Positions 1-8,737 of a stretch of DNA of 64,000 bases are shown here, one piece after another. The number at the start of each line of letters is the position of its first letter. Within the stretch, counting starts at the first letter, position 1. This DNA comes from an uncultured Bacteroidales bacterium (lineage in GTDB: Bacteria > Bacteroidota > Bacteroidia > Bacteroidales > P3). Where the stretch lies: contig CAJOIV010000006.1 in assembly GCA_905234665.1 (NCBI GenBank), positions 62,001 through 126,000 on the forward strand, read 5' to 3'. The position numbers and the translations under genes were made by a program. The notes beneath the pieces are model-generated. The model worked only from the letters and a program-made list of their open reading frames with translations, did not search any database and was not told the origin of the DNA.

Positions 1-1
1 C

Positions 2-82
2 TTCTGGTTCATCATCGACGTCATTGTGCAGGACTGCAAGAAGAAACTCGCCAAACAACAGGAGGAGGCCCCGCAGGACTGA
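2..82 (+). CDS. C-terminal end of an unidentified protein (partial)
   Basis: An open frame enters from the left edge and ends at TGA 80-82, giving 26 residues (FWFIIDVIVQDCKKKL, then a Lys/Gln/Glu-rich tail). The hydrophobic stretch followed by a charged tail suggests the end of a small membrane protein with a cytoplasmic C-terminus. Too little is visible to name it. It lies 59 bp upstream of mutS on the same strand, with no terminator between them. Confidence 0.5.
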   Translation, partial: FWFIIDVIVQDCKKKLAKQQEEAPQD

Positions 83-141
83 AATTTCCTGCCCCGTGCA
101 ATAAAAAGACATCACAGCCGTTAGGACAAAAAAAATAAACC

Positions 142-2758
142 ATGGGAAAGACTGCTGAGAACGACTCGCCGTTGATGCGGCAGCATGCCGAACTGAAGAG
201 GAGGTACCCCGACGCGGTGCTGCTGTTCCGCGTGGGCGACTTCTACGAGACCTTCGGCGAAGATGCCCGTCGCGCCTCGGCCATCCTCGGCCTGACGCTG
301 ACGCGCAAGGCCAGCGGGGGTGGCGGATACACCGACCTGGCAGGCATTCCCCACCATGCCATCGACCAGTATCTCCCGCGGCTTGTGCGGGCAGGGCTGC
401 GCGTGGCCATCTGCGAGCAACTGGAAGACCCCAAGACCGTGAAGGGCCTCGTGAAACGCGGCATCACCGAGCTGGTGACGCCGGGCGTCTCCTACACCGA
501 CACGACGCTGGAGGTGAAGGAGAACAACTTCCTCTGCGGCCTCCACCTGACGGACAAGGTGCACGGCATCTCGTTCCTCGACATCTCCACGGGCGAGTTC
601 TGCCTATATCGACAAACTGATGCAGAACTTCCACCCCGCCGAGGTGGTGCTGCAGCGAGGCAAGCTGCACTGGTTCCAGGATCATTTCCCCGAGAAGTAC
701 TATACCAACACCTTCGACGACTGGGTGTTCACCTCGGACTATGCCCACGAGCTGCTGCTGAAACAGTTCGGCACGGCCTCGTTGAAGGGCTTCGGCGTAG
801 AGGACCTGACGATGGGCATCGTGGCCGCCGGCGCGGTGCTGCAATATCTGCAGGACACCCAGCACGACCGTACCCAGCATATCTGCAAAATCAACCGCAT
901 CGACGAGTCGCGCTATGTGTGGCTCGACAAGTTCACCGCCCGCAACCTGGAGCTAGTACACTCGCCCAACGAGCGTGCCCGCACCTTGCTCGATGTCCTG
1001 GACCAGACCTCCACCCCCATGGGGTCGCGCCTCCTGCGCCGCTGGATAGTGATGCCGCTGAAGGACCCCCAGGCCATCGAGGAGAGGCTGAAGGTGGTGG
1101 ATTACCTGGTGCGCAACCGCGATTTCGCCATCCAGCTGCTCCAGCAGATACGGGCCATCGGCGACCTGGAGCGCCTCATCTCGAAGGTGGCCGTCGGACG
1201 CATCAACCCCCGTGAACTGCTTCAGCTGCGCCGTGCGCTGGAGGCTGTGGGGAAGATACAGGCGCTATGCCAGTCCACGGGTGAAGAGACCTGGACGCGC
1301 ATCATGGGGCGGCTGAACGCCTGTAAGGAAATCAGCGACCGCATCGGGCGCGAGATACAGGAAGACCCGCCCGTCAAGGTGGAGAAGGGCAGTGTGATAG
1401 CCCCCGGCGTGAATGCCGAGCTGGACGAGCTGCGCGGCATGGCGGGGTCGGGAAAGGAATACCTCATGCGTCTCCAACAGCGCGAGGTGGAACTGACAGG
1501 CATCAGCTCGCTGAAGGTGGGCTACAACAATATCTTCGGCTACTATCTGGAGGTCACCAACACCCACAAGGACAAGGTGCCGGAGACCTGGATACGCAAG
1601 CAGACCCTGACCAACGCCGAGCGTTATATCACCCCCGAATTGAAAGAGTACGAGGCTAAAATCCTCGGTGCCGAGGAACGCATCCTGGCCCTTGAGGCCC
1701 AACTGTACGAGCAGCTGCTCTCGGCATTGATGAACTATGTGGAGCCCATCCAGTACGATGCCCAGATTGTGGCACAGACGGACTGCCTCCAGAGTTTCGC
1801 CGAGGTCTCGTTGGCCAACAACTACTGCCGTCCCGAATTGGGCGACGACCGCATTATCGATATCAGGGAAGGCCGTCACCCCGTCATCGAGACGCAGCTG
1901 CCGCTGGGCGAGCAGTATATCAGCAACGATGTGCTGCTGGATCCCGATAGTCAGCAGATTATCATCATCACCGGTCCCAACATGTCGGGTAAGTCGGCCC
2001 TGCTCAGACAGACGGCCCTCATCGTGCTGATGGCGCAGATGGGCTGCTATTGTCCTGCCCGCAAGGCACATATCGGTATGGTCGACAAGATATTCACCCG
2101 TGTGGGTGCGTCGGACAACATCTCGTCGGGCGAGTCGACCTTCATGGTGGAGATGAACGAGACGGCGAGTATCCTGAACAACATCTCCGACCGTAGCCTG
2201 GTGCTGCTCGACGAGATAGGCCGCGGCACCTCGACCTACGACGGCATCTCCATCGCCTGGGCCATCACCGAGTATCTCCACAACCAGAAGAAGGCACGGC
2301 CCAAGGTGATGTTCGCCACGCATTATCACGAACTTATCGAGATGGCCGACCAGTATGAGCGCATCCGCAACTACCATATCTCGGTGCGCGAGGTGGACAA
2401 TAAGGTTATCTTCCTCCGCAAGTTGGAAGAGGGTGGCAGCGAACACAGCTTCGGCATCCATGTGGCCCGCATGGCCGGCATGCCCCAGCAGGTGCTGAAA
2501 CGTGCCAACACCATGCTGGAACTCTTGGAGTCGAAGAATGAAGCCATCAGTGAGAAAGGCAAGAAGTCCGCCGCCACCGGCAAGAAACAACCCAAAGAAG
2601 TCCCCGCCGATGGCTACCAACTCAGCTTCATTCAGTTAGACGACCCCACCCTCCTGGAAATCCGCGACAAACTCCTCGACATAGACATCGACTCCCTCAC
2701 CCCCCTCGAAGCCCTCTTGAAACTCAACGAGATCAAGAAACTCGTCGGCAAAAAGTGA
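142..2758 (+). pseudogene. mutS: DNA mismatch repair protein MutS, frameshifted
   Basis: MutS binds mispaired bases and, with ATP, recruits MutL. The first part (from ATG 142) carries the mismatch-reading motif GDFYETF. At about nt 600-605 the homology leaves this frame after ISTGEF and resumes one frame on with YIDKLMQNF, continuing to the stop at 2758. The second part has the clamp and lever regions, a Walker A motif (GPNMSGKS, near nt 1975) and Walker B ([14 protein letters not shown], near nt 2205). The two parts together come to about 870 residues, normal for the family. The junction seems to lack a few residues compared with E. coli MutS, which fits a small deletion of 3n+2 bases. Either this is a sequence error or the strain is a mutator. 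Product identity is certain; the integrity of the gene is not. Confidence 0.9.
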
Positions 2759-2762
2759 CGCA

Positions 2763-2881
2763 ATCAAAAAGAATGTGTATATTTGTAGTAAACAACGGGC
2801 AATAGGATATTGGTGCAAACATTTAAGGACAAGAAGGATAGAGTAAAATAGAATGCTCGAAAAAAGACGTAAAAAAGCAAG
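2763..2881 (+). promoter_or_regulatory. Promoter/leader repeat, copy R1
   Basis: First of three similar segments of about 110 bp (others at 3456 and 4321). It contains a -7 box TATATTTG and a shared downstream block (CAATAGGATATT, then GGACAAGAAGGATAGAG, then AAAGACGTAAAAA). It would give an untranslated leader of about 100 nt in front of the antitoxin-like gene at 2889. No clear -33 box is seen in this copy. Confidence 0.7.
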
Positions 2882-2888
2882 TAATGAT

Positions 2889-3143
2889 ATGGAAACAGCA
2901 GTAAGGACGAAACGGAATGTATATGATAGCCTTGTGGCACTTCGCAACAGGGTGACATCACTGGCATTGCAGTCGGAAGATGAGGCTTTGTTGGCAGATG
3001 TCGTGGCCATGCTCAGTGGCGAGAAACGCCCGTGTACCTATACGGAAGAAGAATTCGCCAATGTACTGCGAGAGGCTGACGAAGACTATAAGGCAGGGAG
3101 GTTTGTAAGCCACGACCAACTCTTTGCACGTTATGGTTTATGA
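2889..3143 (+). CDS. Antitoxin-like protein paired with a ParE/RelE toxin
   Basis: An 84-residue charged, mostly helical protein with no clear DNA-binding motif. It lies directly upstream of, and overlaps by 11 bp, a ParE/RelE-type toxin, the usual order for a type II antitoxin. An earlier ATG at 2853 is in frame, but it falls inside the part of the leader that is repeated and non-coding at the other two copies, so 2889 is preferred. The C-terminal half (EEEFANVLREADEDY) resembles the segment by which such antitoxins wrap their toxin. The function is inferred from position. Confidence 0.6.
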   Translation: METAVRTKRNVYDSLVALRNRVTSLALQSEDEALLADVVAMLSGEKRPCTYTEEEFANVLREADEDYKAGRFVSHDQLFARYGL

Positions 3144-3444
3144 CATCCAATGGATGCGTCGTGCATCGTCGGATATTGAGAACATCTACCTTTTCTATCG
3201 GGAAAAGGCAAATAAGAACGTTGCTCTACGGAGATTGCAACGCATAAAACAGGATATTTCCCATCTGAGAACGATGCCGTATATTGGCCCGCTTGATGAA
3301 GATTACCACCATACCCCGACATATAGGTATCTGACAGTCTTAGACTATAGAATCTATTACTTTGTTGAAGATGGTGCGGTCTATATTGCAGCTATATGGG
3401 ATTGCAGGCAAGGCGGCATGGTGTTTGAAGAAAAAAAGCAATAG
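3133..3444 (+). CDS. ParE/RelE-family toxin
   Basis: A 103-residue protein with the ParE/RelE fold pattern: N-terminal strand (YDIQWMRRA), two helices (SDIENIYLFYREKA and a second Arg/Lys-rich one), then a beta sheet containing the typical YRYLTVLDYRIYYFV core and a final strand with IWDCRQ. Members poison gyrase (ParE) or cleave mRNA on ribosomes (RelE); which applies here cannot be told from sequence. ATG 3133 is chosen over TTG 3124 and overlaps the antitoxin stop. The gene lies in an AT-rich island, as is common for transferred toxin-antitoxin loci. Confidence 0.8.
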   Translation: MVYDIQWMRRASSDIENIYLFYREKANKNVALRRLQRIKQDISHLRTMPYIGPLDEDYHHTPTYRYLTVLDYRIYYFVEDGAVYIAAIWDCRQGGMVFEEKKQ

Positions 3445-3455
3445 TCTCTTGCTCA

Positions 3456-3572
3456 TTCAAAAAGAATGTGTATATTTGTAGCGGACAAAAGACAATAGGA
3501 TATTAACACAAACGGCTAAGGACAAAACAGATAGAGCAATAATAGGACAGTAAGATAAAGACATAAAAAAAG
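3456..3572 (+). promoter_or_regulatory. Promoter/leader repeat, copy R2
   Basis: Second copy of the leader repeat. It has the best promoter of the three: TTG, 19 bp, TATATTTG, matching the Bacteroidetes housekeeping consensus. The following block (CAATAGGATATTAACACAAA, GACAAAACAGATAGAG, AAAGACATAAAAA) is nearly identical to copy R3. It drives the MNT-HEPN pair. Confidence 0.75.
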
Positions 3573-3585
3573 GAATGAATTGGGA

Positions 3586-3894
3586 ATGAGAAGGACAGAG
3601 GTCATACAGAGGTTAAAGAAAGAGCTTTCGGGACTTCCTTATGATATGGAGGTTTGGCTTTATGGCAGCGAGGCTCGGGGTGACGCTCGTCCCGATTCGG
3701 ATATAGATTTGCTTATATTGTTCAACCAGAGTGAAGTCTCGCATCAGGATGAGACCCGACTGTATGATGTGACATATCCCATTGAGTTAGACTCGGGTGT
3801 CCCCATTAGCCTGTTCATTCTTCCAAAGCATCAATGGGAGTCCCGCATGACCCCCTTCCGTGATAATGTATTAACCGACAGAATAAGGCTGTAG
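3586..3894 (+). CDS. MNT-domain nucleotidyltransferase antitoxin
   Basis: A 102-residue minimal nucleotidyltransferase. The polymerase-beta-type signature is complete: G27-S28 in YGSEARGDARPDSDIDLL, with the metal-binding pair D39 and D41. In characterised MNT-HEPN modules the nucleotidyltransferase neutralises the HEPN toxin, by adding AMP in the best studied case. ATG 3586 is preferred over TTG 3580. The stop is 1 bp before the HEPN gene, so the two are translationally linked. Confidence 0.85.
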   Translation: MRRTEVIQRLKKELSGLPYDMEVWLYGSEARGDARPDSDIDLLILFNQSEVSHQDETRLYDVTYPIELDSGVPISLFILPKHQWESRMTPFRDNVLTDRIRL

Positions 3895-3895
3895 T

Positions 3896-4315
3896 ATGCT
3901 TAGTAATGAGGATAGGAATAACATTGTCCGGTTTAGGATAGAGAATGCCGACACAACCTTAGCCGAATCCTTGGAACAGATAGGGTTCGGGTATTACAAT
4001 ACGGCAGTGAATAGAATGTACTATGCTTGTTATTATGCGGCAAGTGCATTGCTCATCACAAATGGCATTGTCACGAAGACCCACGACGGGGTATTGCAGA
4101 TGTTGAGTCTGCATTTCATCAAAACAGGTATACTCCCAGATGAATATGGGAAGATATACCGTAATCTGTTTGACAAACGCTCCTCGGGCGACTATGAGGA
4201 CTTCTTCTATCACACCAAGGAATCCGCCGAAGCATTGTTTCCTGATGCCAAGAATTTTGTGGAAAGAATAAAGAACCTGGTTTGGGAATGGCTCGAAGCT
4301 CAGAAGGAAAAGTAG
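3896..4315 (+). CDS. HEPN-domain toxin
   Basis: A 139-residue all-helical HEPN protein (PF05168-like). The N-terminal half has the family pattern with YYNTAVNRMYYACYYAA, and the third helix carries KTHDGVLQMLSLHF. The C-terminal motif is R95-SSG-D99-Y100, the RxxxDY variant in place of the RxxxxH ribonuclease motif, so RNase activity cannot be assumed. With the MNT gene 1 bp upstream it forms an HEPN-MNT type toxin-antitoxin module. Confidence 0.85.
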   Translation: MLSNEDRNNIVRFRIENADTTLAESLEQIGFGYYNTAVNRMYYACYYAASALLITNGIVTKTHDGVLQMLSLHFIKTGILPDEYGKIYRNLFDKRSSGDYEDFFYHTKESAEALFPDAKNFVERIKNLVWEWLEAQKEK

Positions 4316-4320
4316 TGCTT

Positions 4321-4422
4321 AATCCAAAAACTTTCGTATATTTGTAGCAGACAACAGACAATAGGATATTAACACAAACAACTAAAGACAAAACAGATAG
4401 AAGTAAAATAAAGACATAAAAA
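4321..4422 (+). promoter_or_regulatory. Promoter/leader repeat, copy R3
   Basis: Third leader copy, with TATATTTG at about 4336-4343 and the same downstream words as R2 (CAATAGGATATTAACACAAA, GACAAAACAGATAGA, AAAGACATAAAAA). Here it leads not into a toxin-antitoxin gene but directly into a strongly structured non-coding segment. Confidence 0.7.
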
Positions 4423-4441
4423 GCGATTGTGCTTTAATAGA

Positions 4442-4578
4442 GAAGCTCAAATTCTGGACAAATTTGTAACACTCTACCGATTGAAAGCAGATCGCTCGTG
4501 AGCAATCGCGAGCTTTCTTGTTCGGTAGATAGGTAAGTCCAGAAACCTCGAGCTTCAACAAAAAGCCCGCGGTTTTTA
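4442..4578 (+). ncRNA. Structured RNA candidate with competing hairpin and terminator
   Basis: Nested inverted repeats form one long hairpin: GAAGCTC 4442-4448 with GAGCTTC 4550-4556; TTCTGGAC 4452-4459 with GTCCAGAA 4537-4544; CTACCGA 4474-4480 with TCGGTAG 4522-4528; GAAAGC 4483-4488 with GCTTTC 4512-4517. The 3' side of the outer stem (4543-4555) can instead pair with 4563-4575 (11 of 13 positions), followed by TTTTT 4573-4577, a rho-independent terminator. With the promoter in R3 the transcript would be about 230 nt. It may be a small RNA, or an attenuator for the LamG gene 80 bp downstream. No known family is recognised. Confidence 0.6.
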
Positions 4579-4657
4579 TTATGTATATAGCAAATACAAA
4601 CGGAGGAACCCGAAATGCCGTCAAGTGAGTAGGGGAAATATTAAACTTCAATAAAAT

Positions 4658-7261
4658 ATGAAACAGAGATTTCGTATACTTCTGCTAATGCTAATGGCAA
4701 TGCTGCCAGTAATTTCTACTGCACAAGTGGACTTGCAACGAGGCTTGGTAGCCTATTATTCTTTCGATGGGAACGCCAATGACGAAAGTGGCAACAAGAA
4801 CAACGGTAGCATACAAGGTGCTACAATTCAAGATGGAAAATTCGGGAAATGCTATCATTTCGGAGGTTATGACAATTCTCAGATTATTAGAATACCCAAC
4901 AGTAACTCTTTGAAGTTCTCCGACGCGGTATCTTTCTCTTTTTGGTTTAGGCTTGACGATTACGTTGGTATGGACGGAGGGGGAAAGAAAGGAAATTTCC
5001 AGCACATGAAATTTTTTGCCAAAGACTTCGACCGTGGGCAGATTTGTGCAGGGATTAATGGTATTGACAACAATAAATTTCGTATAGAGATATGCAACGC
5101 TGGAAAACAATGTGAAGCCATAATAAATGGCAATGCCACAAAAAAATGGTACCATGCGGTAATGATTCTTACGACGACATCAATGCATATATACATCAAT
5201 GGCAAGGATGTGGCATCTAAACAAGAATCGATGACCTTTAATAATTCAAACGGGAAAGACTTGATTCTTGGTCGTCTGGCTCAAACGTGGTATCCTCTTC
5301 ACGGTTGCCTTGATGAATTCCGCATCTATAACCGTGTATTGAATCCCAAAGAAGTTGAAGCACTATACCAGAATGCGACAAAATCTGCTAATGCTGGGGA
5401 TGCTGTCGTTATGGAATACCGTGACTACAAGTTTTTCGATGATGAGCCAGACTACAAACTATATGAGGATAGCCTTAGTGTCAGATGCAACGGATGCGCC
5501 TATTGCACTGCTACCCAGAAACTATATGTTTTGGACGGACGTGGTCTCATTGTCGAATACGACATAACCAATGCCATGGAGAAAAAGGTCGGCAAACGCT
5601 CTTTCTCGCTTCCGTTCCAAGTAGAAACTGAGAGAAATACCATGGAGGTATCACCTAATGGACATTACCTTGCCTTCGTTGATGATAATGGCGATGCTCT
5701 CCATATTGTCAATACCGCTACGGGTAAGGAAATGACCTCCGCAAAATTGGGGAAAAAATACATGAATATTCATGACGGCAAGTCTGTAGGCCACCCATTT
5801 GCATTCCTGAATGACAATGAGGTGCTTGTGTCGGGAATGAGTAAAGCTCTTTTGTTCAATATATCCAAGGGGAAAGGCAAGAAACTATCGTTCAAAAAGC
5901 CATACAATGAGACTCCAAGATATAGTGTGACAACCAGAGGTCAAATATCCGGAAGGGTACCAGGCCCGGATTATACAAGAATAACACAAACCCTTAATAA
6001 TGGGAAGTTAGGGAATCCTATGACCAACATGTATTATGGTGAATTTGTAAATGATTATTATTATATTTCAACTTTTGAATATGGTGGTCATGGCCAGAAA
6101 GATACTTATTATGATTGTAAGACAGGAATGTGTATTGATGAACAATTGGCGGGTTCTGACAGGACCAAATATACATATAAGTATTCCCGCGACAGGAAGC
6201 GCTGCGAGCTGACCACCATCAACAATCAGACACATTACCTCTATTTCCCAAACTCAAGGCCTCTCCAATTGTGGCTTGCAGATTACAAGATGCTGTGCCT
6301 TTTCACTAAGGATGGTAAAGTGCAGATATACAACCACACATTGACCGGCAATGAAATGCTGAAACAGCAGCTTGTGACAGCACTTTCCGAAAAGTCGATA
6401 GACGCTGTGGATGAGTTTATTGCACACAATCCCAAATCTCGTTACGTAGACCCTGCCCGACAGAAAAGGGGGGAATGCATAGAATATGCGTGGAAGAGCC
6501 TTTCTCAGCCGAACGACTATTCTCCTCAACATATCAATGATGTGATGGACTTTATCAACAAGTATGCCTCTCAGGCAAATGTCGATAAGGCAAGAGCGGA
6601 ATTGGATAACATCTACAAAAGGGCATTGGAAAGGATTTCCGGCTCCGACGTTGATGGTTTCGACAATTATGTCAAGACCTATCCAGAAAGCCCATATATT
6701 GAGCAGGCTCGACAAAAACAACGTGATGCTTATCGTTCCGGGTACGAAGAACTTTGCCGAAAAAGCGAGCTACAGCCATATCTGGACTATGTCGAACGGT
6801 ATCCCAACTCACCCTACATTGAGGATGTTAAAAATCGTGCCCGCACAATTTTCCAACATCAACAGGCCGAAGAACAGCGCCTCAAGGCCGAGGAAGAAGC
6901 GCGTCGACAGGAAGAACAGCGCCAACGCAATGCAGCCAAACTCAACTGCGTTGGCAAGGCCATCTATTGGAATGAGGTATTTACGTTGGATATCAGTAAG
7001 GGGGACGAGGGATTGATTGGCGGCCTGATAGGTAACGCATTGGGTACAAATCGTGTGTCATATACGGTGCAATATACAGCAATTGTCGAAGCCACATTAG
7101 GCGAAACTGCTGTGAAGTGTGTTATTTCTAATGTCCAGATACTGGATCCGAGCAGGTTATCATCCAATTATATAACATATAAGAAACATGCGATATCCAG
7201 ACTGAATGAAGATTTAGGAAAAACCAGGGTAAAGCAACTTGACGAATTTGAATTAAGGTAG
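4658..7261 (+). CDS. Secreted LamG-domain protein with propeller-like and TPR-like regions
   Basis: An 867-residue exported protein. Residues 1-22 are a signal peptide (hydrophobic LLLMLMAMLPVIS, cut near TAQ). Residues 25-245 form a LamG/concanavalin-like domain (LVAYYSFDGNANDESGN through GCLDEFRIYNRVLNPKEVEALY). Residues about 265-570 are strand-rich and propeller-like (NTMEVSPNGHYLAFVDDNG). Residues about 580-750 contain repeated segments of the form Y(P/N)xSxYIExA, like the helical repeats of outer-membrane assembly lipoproteins. A Glu/Arg-rich coiled coil (750-780) precedes a C-terminal beta domain. It may act in carbohydrate binding or adhesion. No type IX sorting domain is seen. Base composition is AT-rich compared with the core. 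Confidence 0.7.
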   Translation: MKQRFRILLLMLMAMLPVISTAQVDLQRGLVAYYSFDGNANDESGNKNNGSIQGATIQDGKFGKCYHFGGYDNSQIIRIPNSNSLKFSDAVSFSFWFRLDDYVGMDGGGKKGNFQHMKFFAKDFDRGQICAGINGIDNNKFRIEICNAGKQCEAIINGNATKKWYHAVMILTTTSMHIYINGKDVASKQESMTFNNSNGKDLILGRLAQTWYPLHGCLDEFRIYNRVLNPKEVEALYQNATKSANAGDAVVMEYRDYKFFDDEPDYKLYEDSLSVRCNGCAYCTATQKLYVLDGRGLIVEYDITNAMEKKVGKRSFSLPFQVETERNTMEVSPNGHYLAFVDDNGDALHIVNTATGKEMTSAKLGKKYMNIHDGKSVGHPFAFLNDNEVLVSGMSKALLFNISKGKGKKLSFKKPYNETPRYSVTTRGQISGRVPGPDYTRITQTLNNGKLGNPMTNMYYGEFVNDYYYISTFEYGGHGQKDTYYDCKTGMCIDEQLAGSDRTKYTYKYSRDRKRCELTTINNQTHYLYFPNSRPLQLWLADYKMLCLFTKDGKVQIYNHTLTGNEMLKQQLVTALSEKSIDAVDEFIAHNPKSRYVDPARQKRGECIEYAWKSLSQPNDYSPQHINDVMDFINKYASQANVDKARAELDNIYKRALERISGSDVDGFDNYVKTYPESPYIEQARQKQRDAYRSGYEELCRKSELQPYLDYVERYPNSPYIEDVKNRARTIFQHQQAEEQRLKAEEEARRQEEQRQRNAAKLNCVGKAIYWNEVFTLDISKGDEGLIGGLIGNALGTNRVSYTVQYTAIVEATLGETAVKCVISNVQILDPSRLSSNYITYKKHAISRLNEDLGKTRVKQLDEFELR

Positions 7262-7270
7262 GTTGGTTAA

Positions 7271-7318
7271 GAAATAGGCAGGGGAGGAGAACTCCTGCCT
7301 ATTTCTTGATGTTTTTTT
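7271..7318 (+). terminator. Rho-independent terminator after the LamG gene
   Basis: A perfect 12-bp stem (7271-7282 with 7294-7305, starting GAAATAGGCAGG) is followed after a few bases by TTTTTTT. It ends the island transcript 10 bp after the stop codon. Confidence 0.9.
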
Positions 7319-7319
7319 G

Positions 7320-7524
7320 TGAGTCACTTCTGTTTGCGCATGAAAATTGCCAAAACAGATTTATATGAGATAGTTAGCAGGATATGAACAGAAGGAGATG
7401 AATAAAGATGCGAAAATGGGAGAAATATTGTGAGTAGGTGGACGATTTGTGTGGAAATAGGAAGCTCTGTAGTAAAAAATATTATTTGGAAATGAGAGTG
7501 TTGTAACTTTTTTGCGAGAAAAGT
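7320..7524. other. Intergenic stretch with no gene seen
   Basis: AT-rich sequence between the terminator and the tRNA promoter. No convincing open frame, tRNA or strong repeat was found on either strand. Confidence 0.6.
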
Positions 7525-7555
7525 TTTGCTGAATGGAAAAAAGTTTGTACTTTTG
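7525..7555 (+). promoter_or_regulatory. Promoter of the tRNA cluster
   Basis: TTTG 7525-7528, a 19-bp spacer and TACTTTTG 7548-7555 match the Bacteroidetes -33/-7 consensus exactly. It lies about 60 bp upstream of the first tRNA. Confidence 0.85.
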
Positions 7556-7616
7556 CAGCCGCTTTTGAGGGATAAGAGCCTTCAGAGAGACACTTGAAAT
7601 CTTGAATAAAGCAGAT

Positions 7617-7692
<76 letters not shown>

Positions 7693-7704
7693 AAGGGTTT
7701 AACT

Positions 7705-7777
<73 letters not shown>

Positions 7778-7833
7778 CAAAGTCACCAAACCAACGGCCG
7801 GAAGCCGCAGCCGGTAACCGGCACAGGAAGTGA

Positions 7834-7916
7834 GCTCTGGTGGTGGAATGGTAGACACGAGGGACTTAAAATCCCTTGCCCGCAAGGGCGTGTGGGTTCA
7901 AGTCCCACCCGGAGTA
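7834..7916 (+). tRNA. tRNA-Leu(TAA)
   Basis: Class II tRNA with a long variable arm (TGCCCGCAAGGGCGT), anticodon loop CTTAAAA (TAA) and acceptor GCTCTGG/CCGGAGT. CCA is not encoded. Confidence 0.96.
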
Positions 7917-7974
7917 CAAAGAGAGAAATTTGAAATAATGAAAGGTGCGAGTGAACAGAAGAGTGTGAATAGCT

Positions 7975-8047
7975 GTCTTGGTAGCTCAGCTGGTAGAGCA
8001 ATTGACTCTTAATCAATGGGTCCAGGGTTCGAATCCCTGCCAGGACA
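7975..8047 (+). tRNA. tRNA-Lys(CTT)
   Basis: Acceptor GTCTTGG/CCAGGAC, anticodon loop CTCTTAA (CTT), T arm CAGGG-TTCGAAT-CCCTG. CCA is not encoded. Confidence 0.96.
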
Positions 8048-8052
8048 CACTG

Positions 8053-8129
8053 CGGGGTGTAGCGCAGTTGGCTAGCGCGCCACGTTCGGGACGTGGAGGT
8101 CGGAAGTTCGAGCCTTCTCACCCCGACCA
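8053..8129 (+). tRNA. tRNA-Pro(CGG)
   Basis: Acceptor CGGGGTG/CACCCCG, anticodon loop TTCGGGA (CGG). CCA is encoded at 8127-8129. Confidence 0.96.
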
Positions 8130-8201
8130 AAGAAAAAGACTTCCGGCCAAGTGTCGGGTCTGCGCTTTCCAAGAAACATACGTCTACAAACCGCGATTGA
8201 G

Positions 8202-8274
<73 letters not shown>

Positions 8275-8278
8275 CAAC

Positions 8279-8302
8279 GTTCCCCAAGAGGGACGCTTTT
8301 TT
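8279..8302 (+). terminator. Terminator of the tRNA cluster
   Basis: A short stem (GTTCC with GGGAC, around CCAAGA) is followed by CTTTTTTAA. It is weak in stem length but well placed, 34 bp before rpsF. Confidence 0.65.
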
Positions 8303-8335
8303 AATTATCAAATCAATCAACAAACAACACAAAAC

Positions 8336-8707
8336 ATGGTAAACCGTTACGAAACCGTTTTCATTGTAACTCCCGTTTTGTCTGAAGAACAGATGAAGGA
8401 AACGGTAGAGAAGTACACCAACTTCTTAAAAGACCATGGTGCAGAAATCGTCTACACCAACAATTGGGGTATGCGGAAACTTGCCTATCCCATCCGCAAA
8501 AAGACCACTGGATTCTACTACCTCATCGAGTTCAACGCCGAGGGTAGCCTGATTGCCGACCTTGAGATCGCCTACAAGCGCGACGAGCGTCTGCTCCGCT
8601 TCCTCACCGTGTCGCTCGACAAGTACGCTATCGCCTACAACGAGAAGAAGCGCGCCGCCAAGAAGGCCGCCGAAGAGGCTCCTGTAGCAGCAGAAGAGGA
8701 GAAATAA
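8336..8707 (+). CDS. rpsF: 30S ribosomal protein S6
   Basis: 123 residues. S6 binds S18 in the platform of the small subunit. The family pattern is clear: MVNRYETVFIVTPVLSEEQ at the start, then a central WGMRKLAYPIRKKTTGFY segment and an acidic/alanine tail (AAEEAPVAAEEEK) typical of Bacteroidetes. First gene of rpsF-rpsR-rplI; rpsR begins 30 bp later. Confidence 0.98.
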   Translation: MVNRYETVFIVTPVLSEEQMKETVEKYTNFLKDHGAEIVYTNNWGMRKLAYPIRKKTTGFYYLIEFNAEGSLIADLEIAYKRDERLLRFLTVSLDKYAIAYNEKKRAAKKAAEEAPVAAEEEK

Positions 8708-8737
8708 AGTATTGATAAATCTTTAAACATTAGAATC

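Noticed and set aside
595-610. Programmed frameshifting in mutS
   Set aside because: There is no slippery run or downstream pseudoknot, and residues appear to be missing at the junction.
2763-4422. Integron-type cassette array with attC sites between toxin-antitoxin genes
   Set aside because: The repeats contain promoters and no R/L box pairs or attC-type folding, and no integrase gene is present.
4442-4578. Retron msr-msd RNA
   Set aside because: The long hairpin is suggestive, but there is no reverse transcriptase gene in the window.
4382-4651. An 89-residue minus-strand open frame
   Set aside because: It lies across the structured RNA and leader repeat; its codons are explained by the stems and there is no ribosome site.
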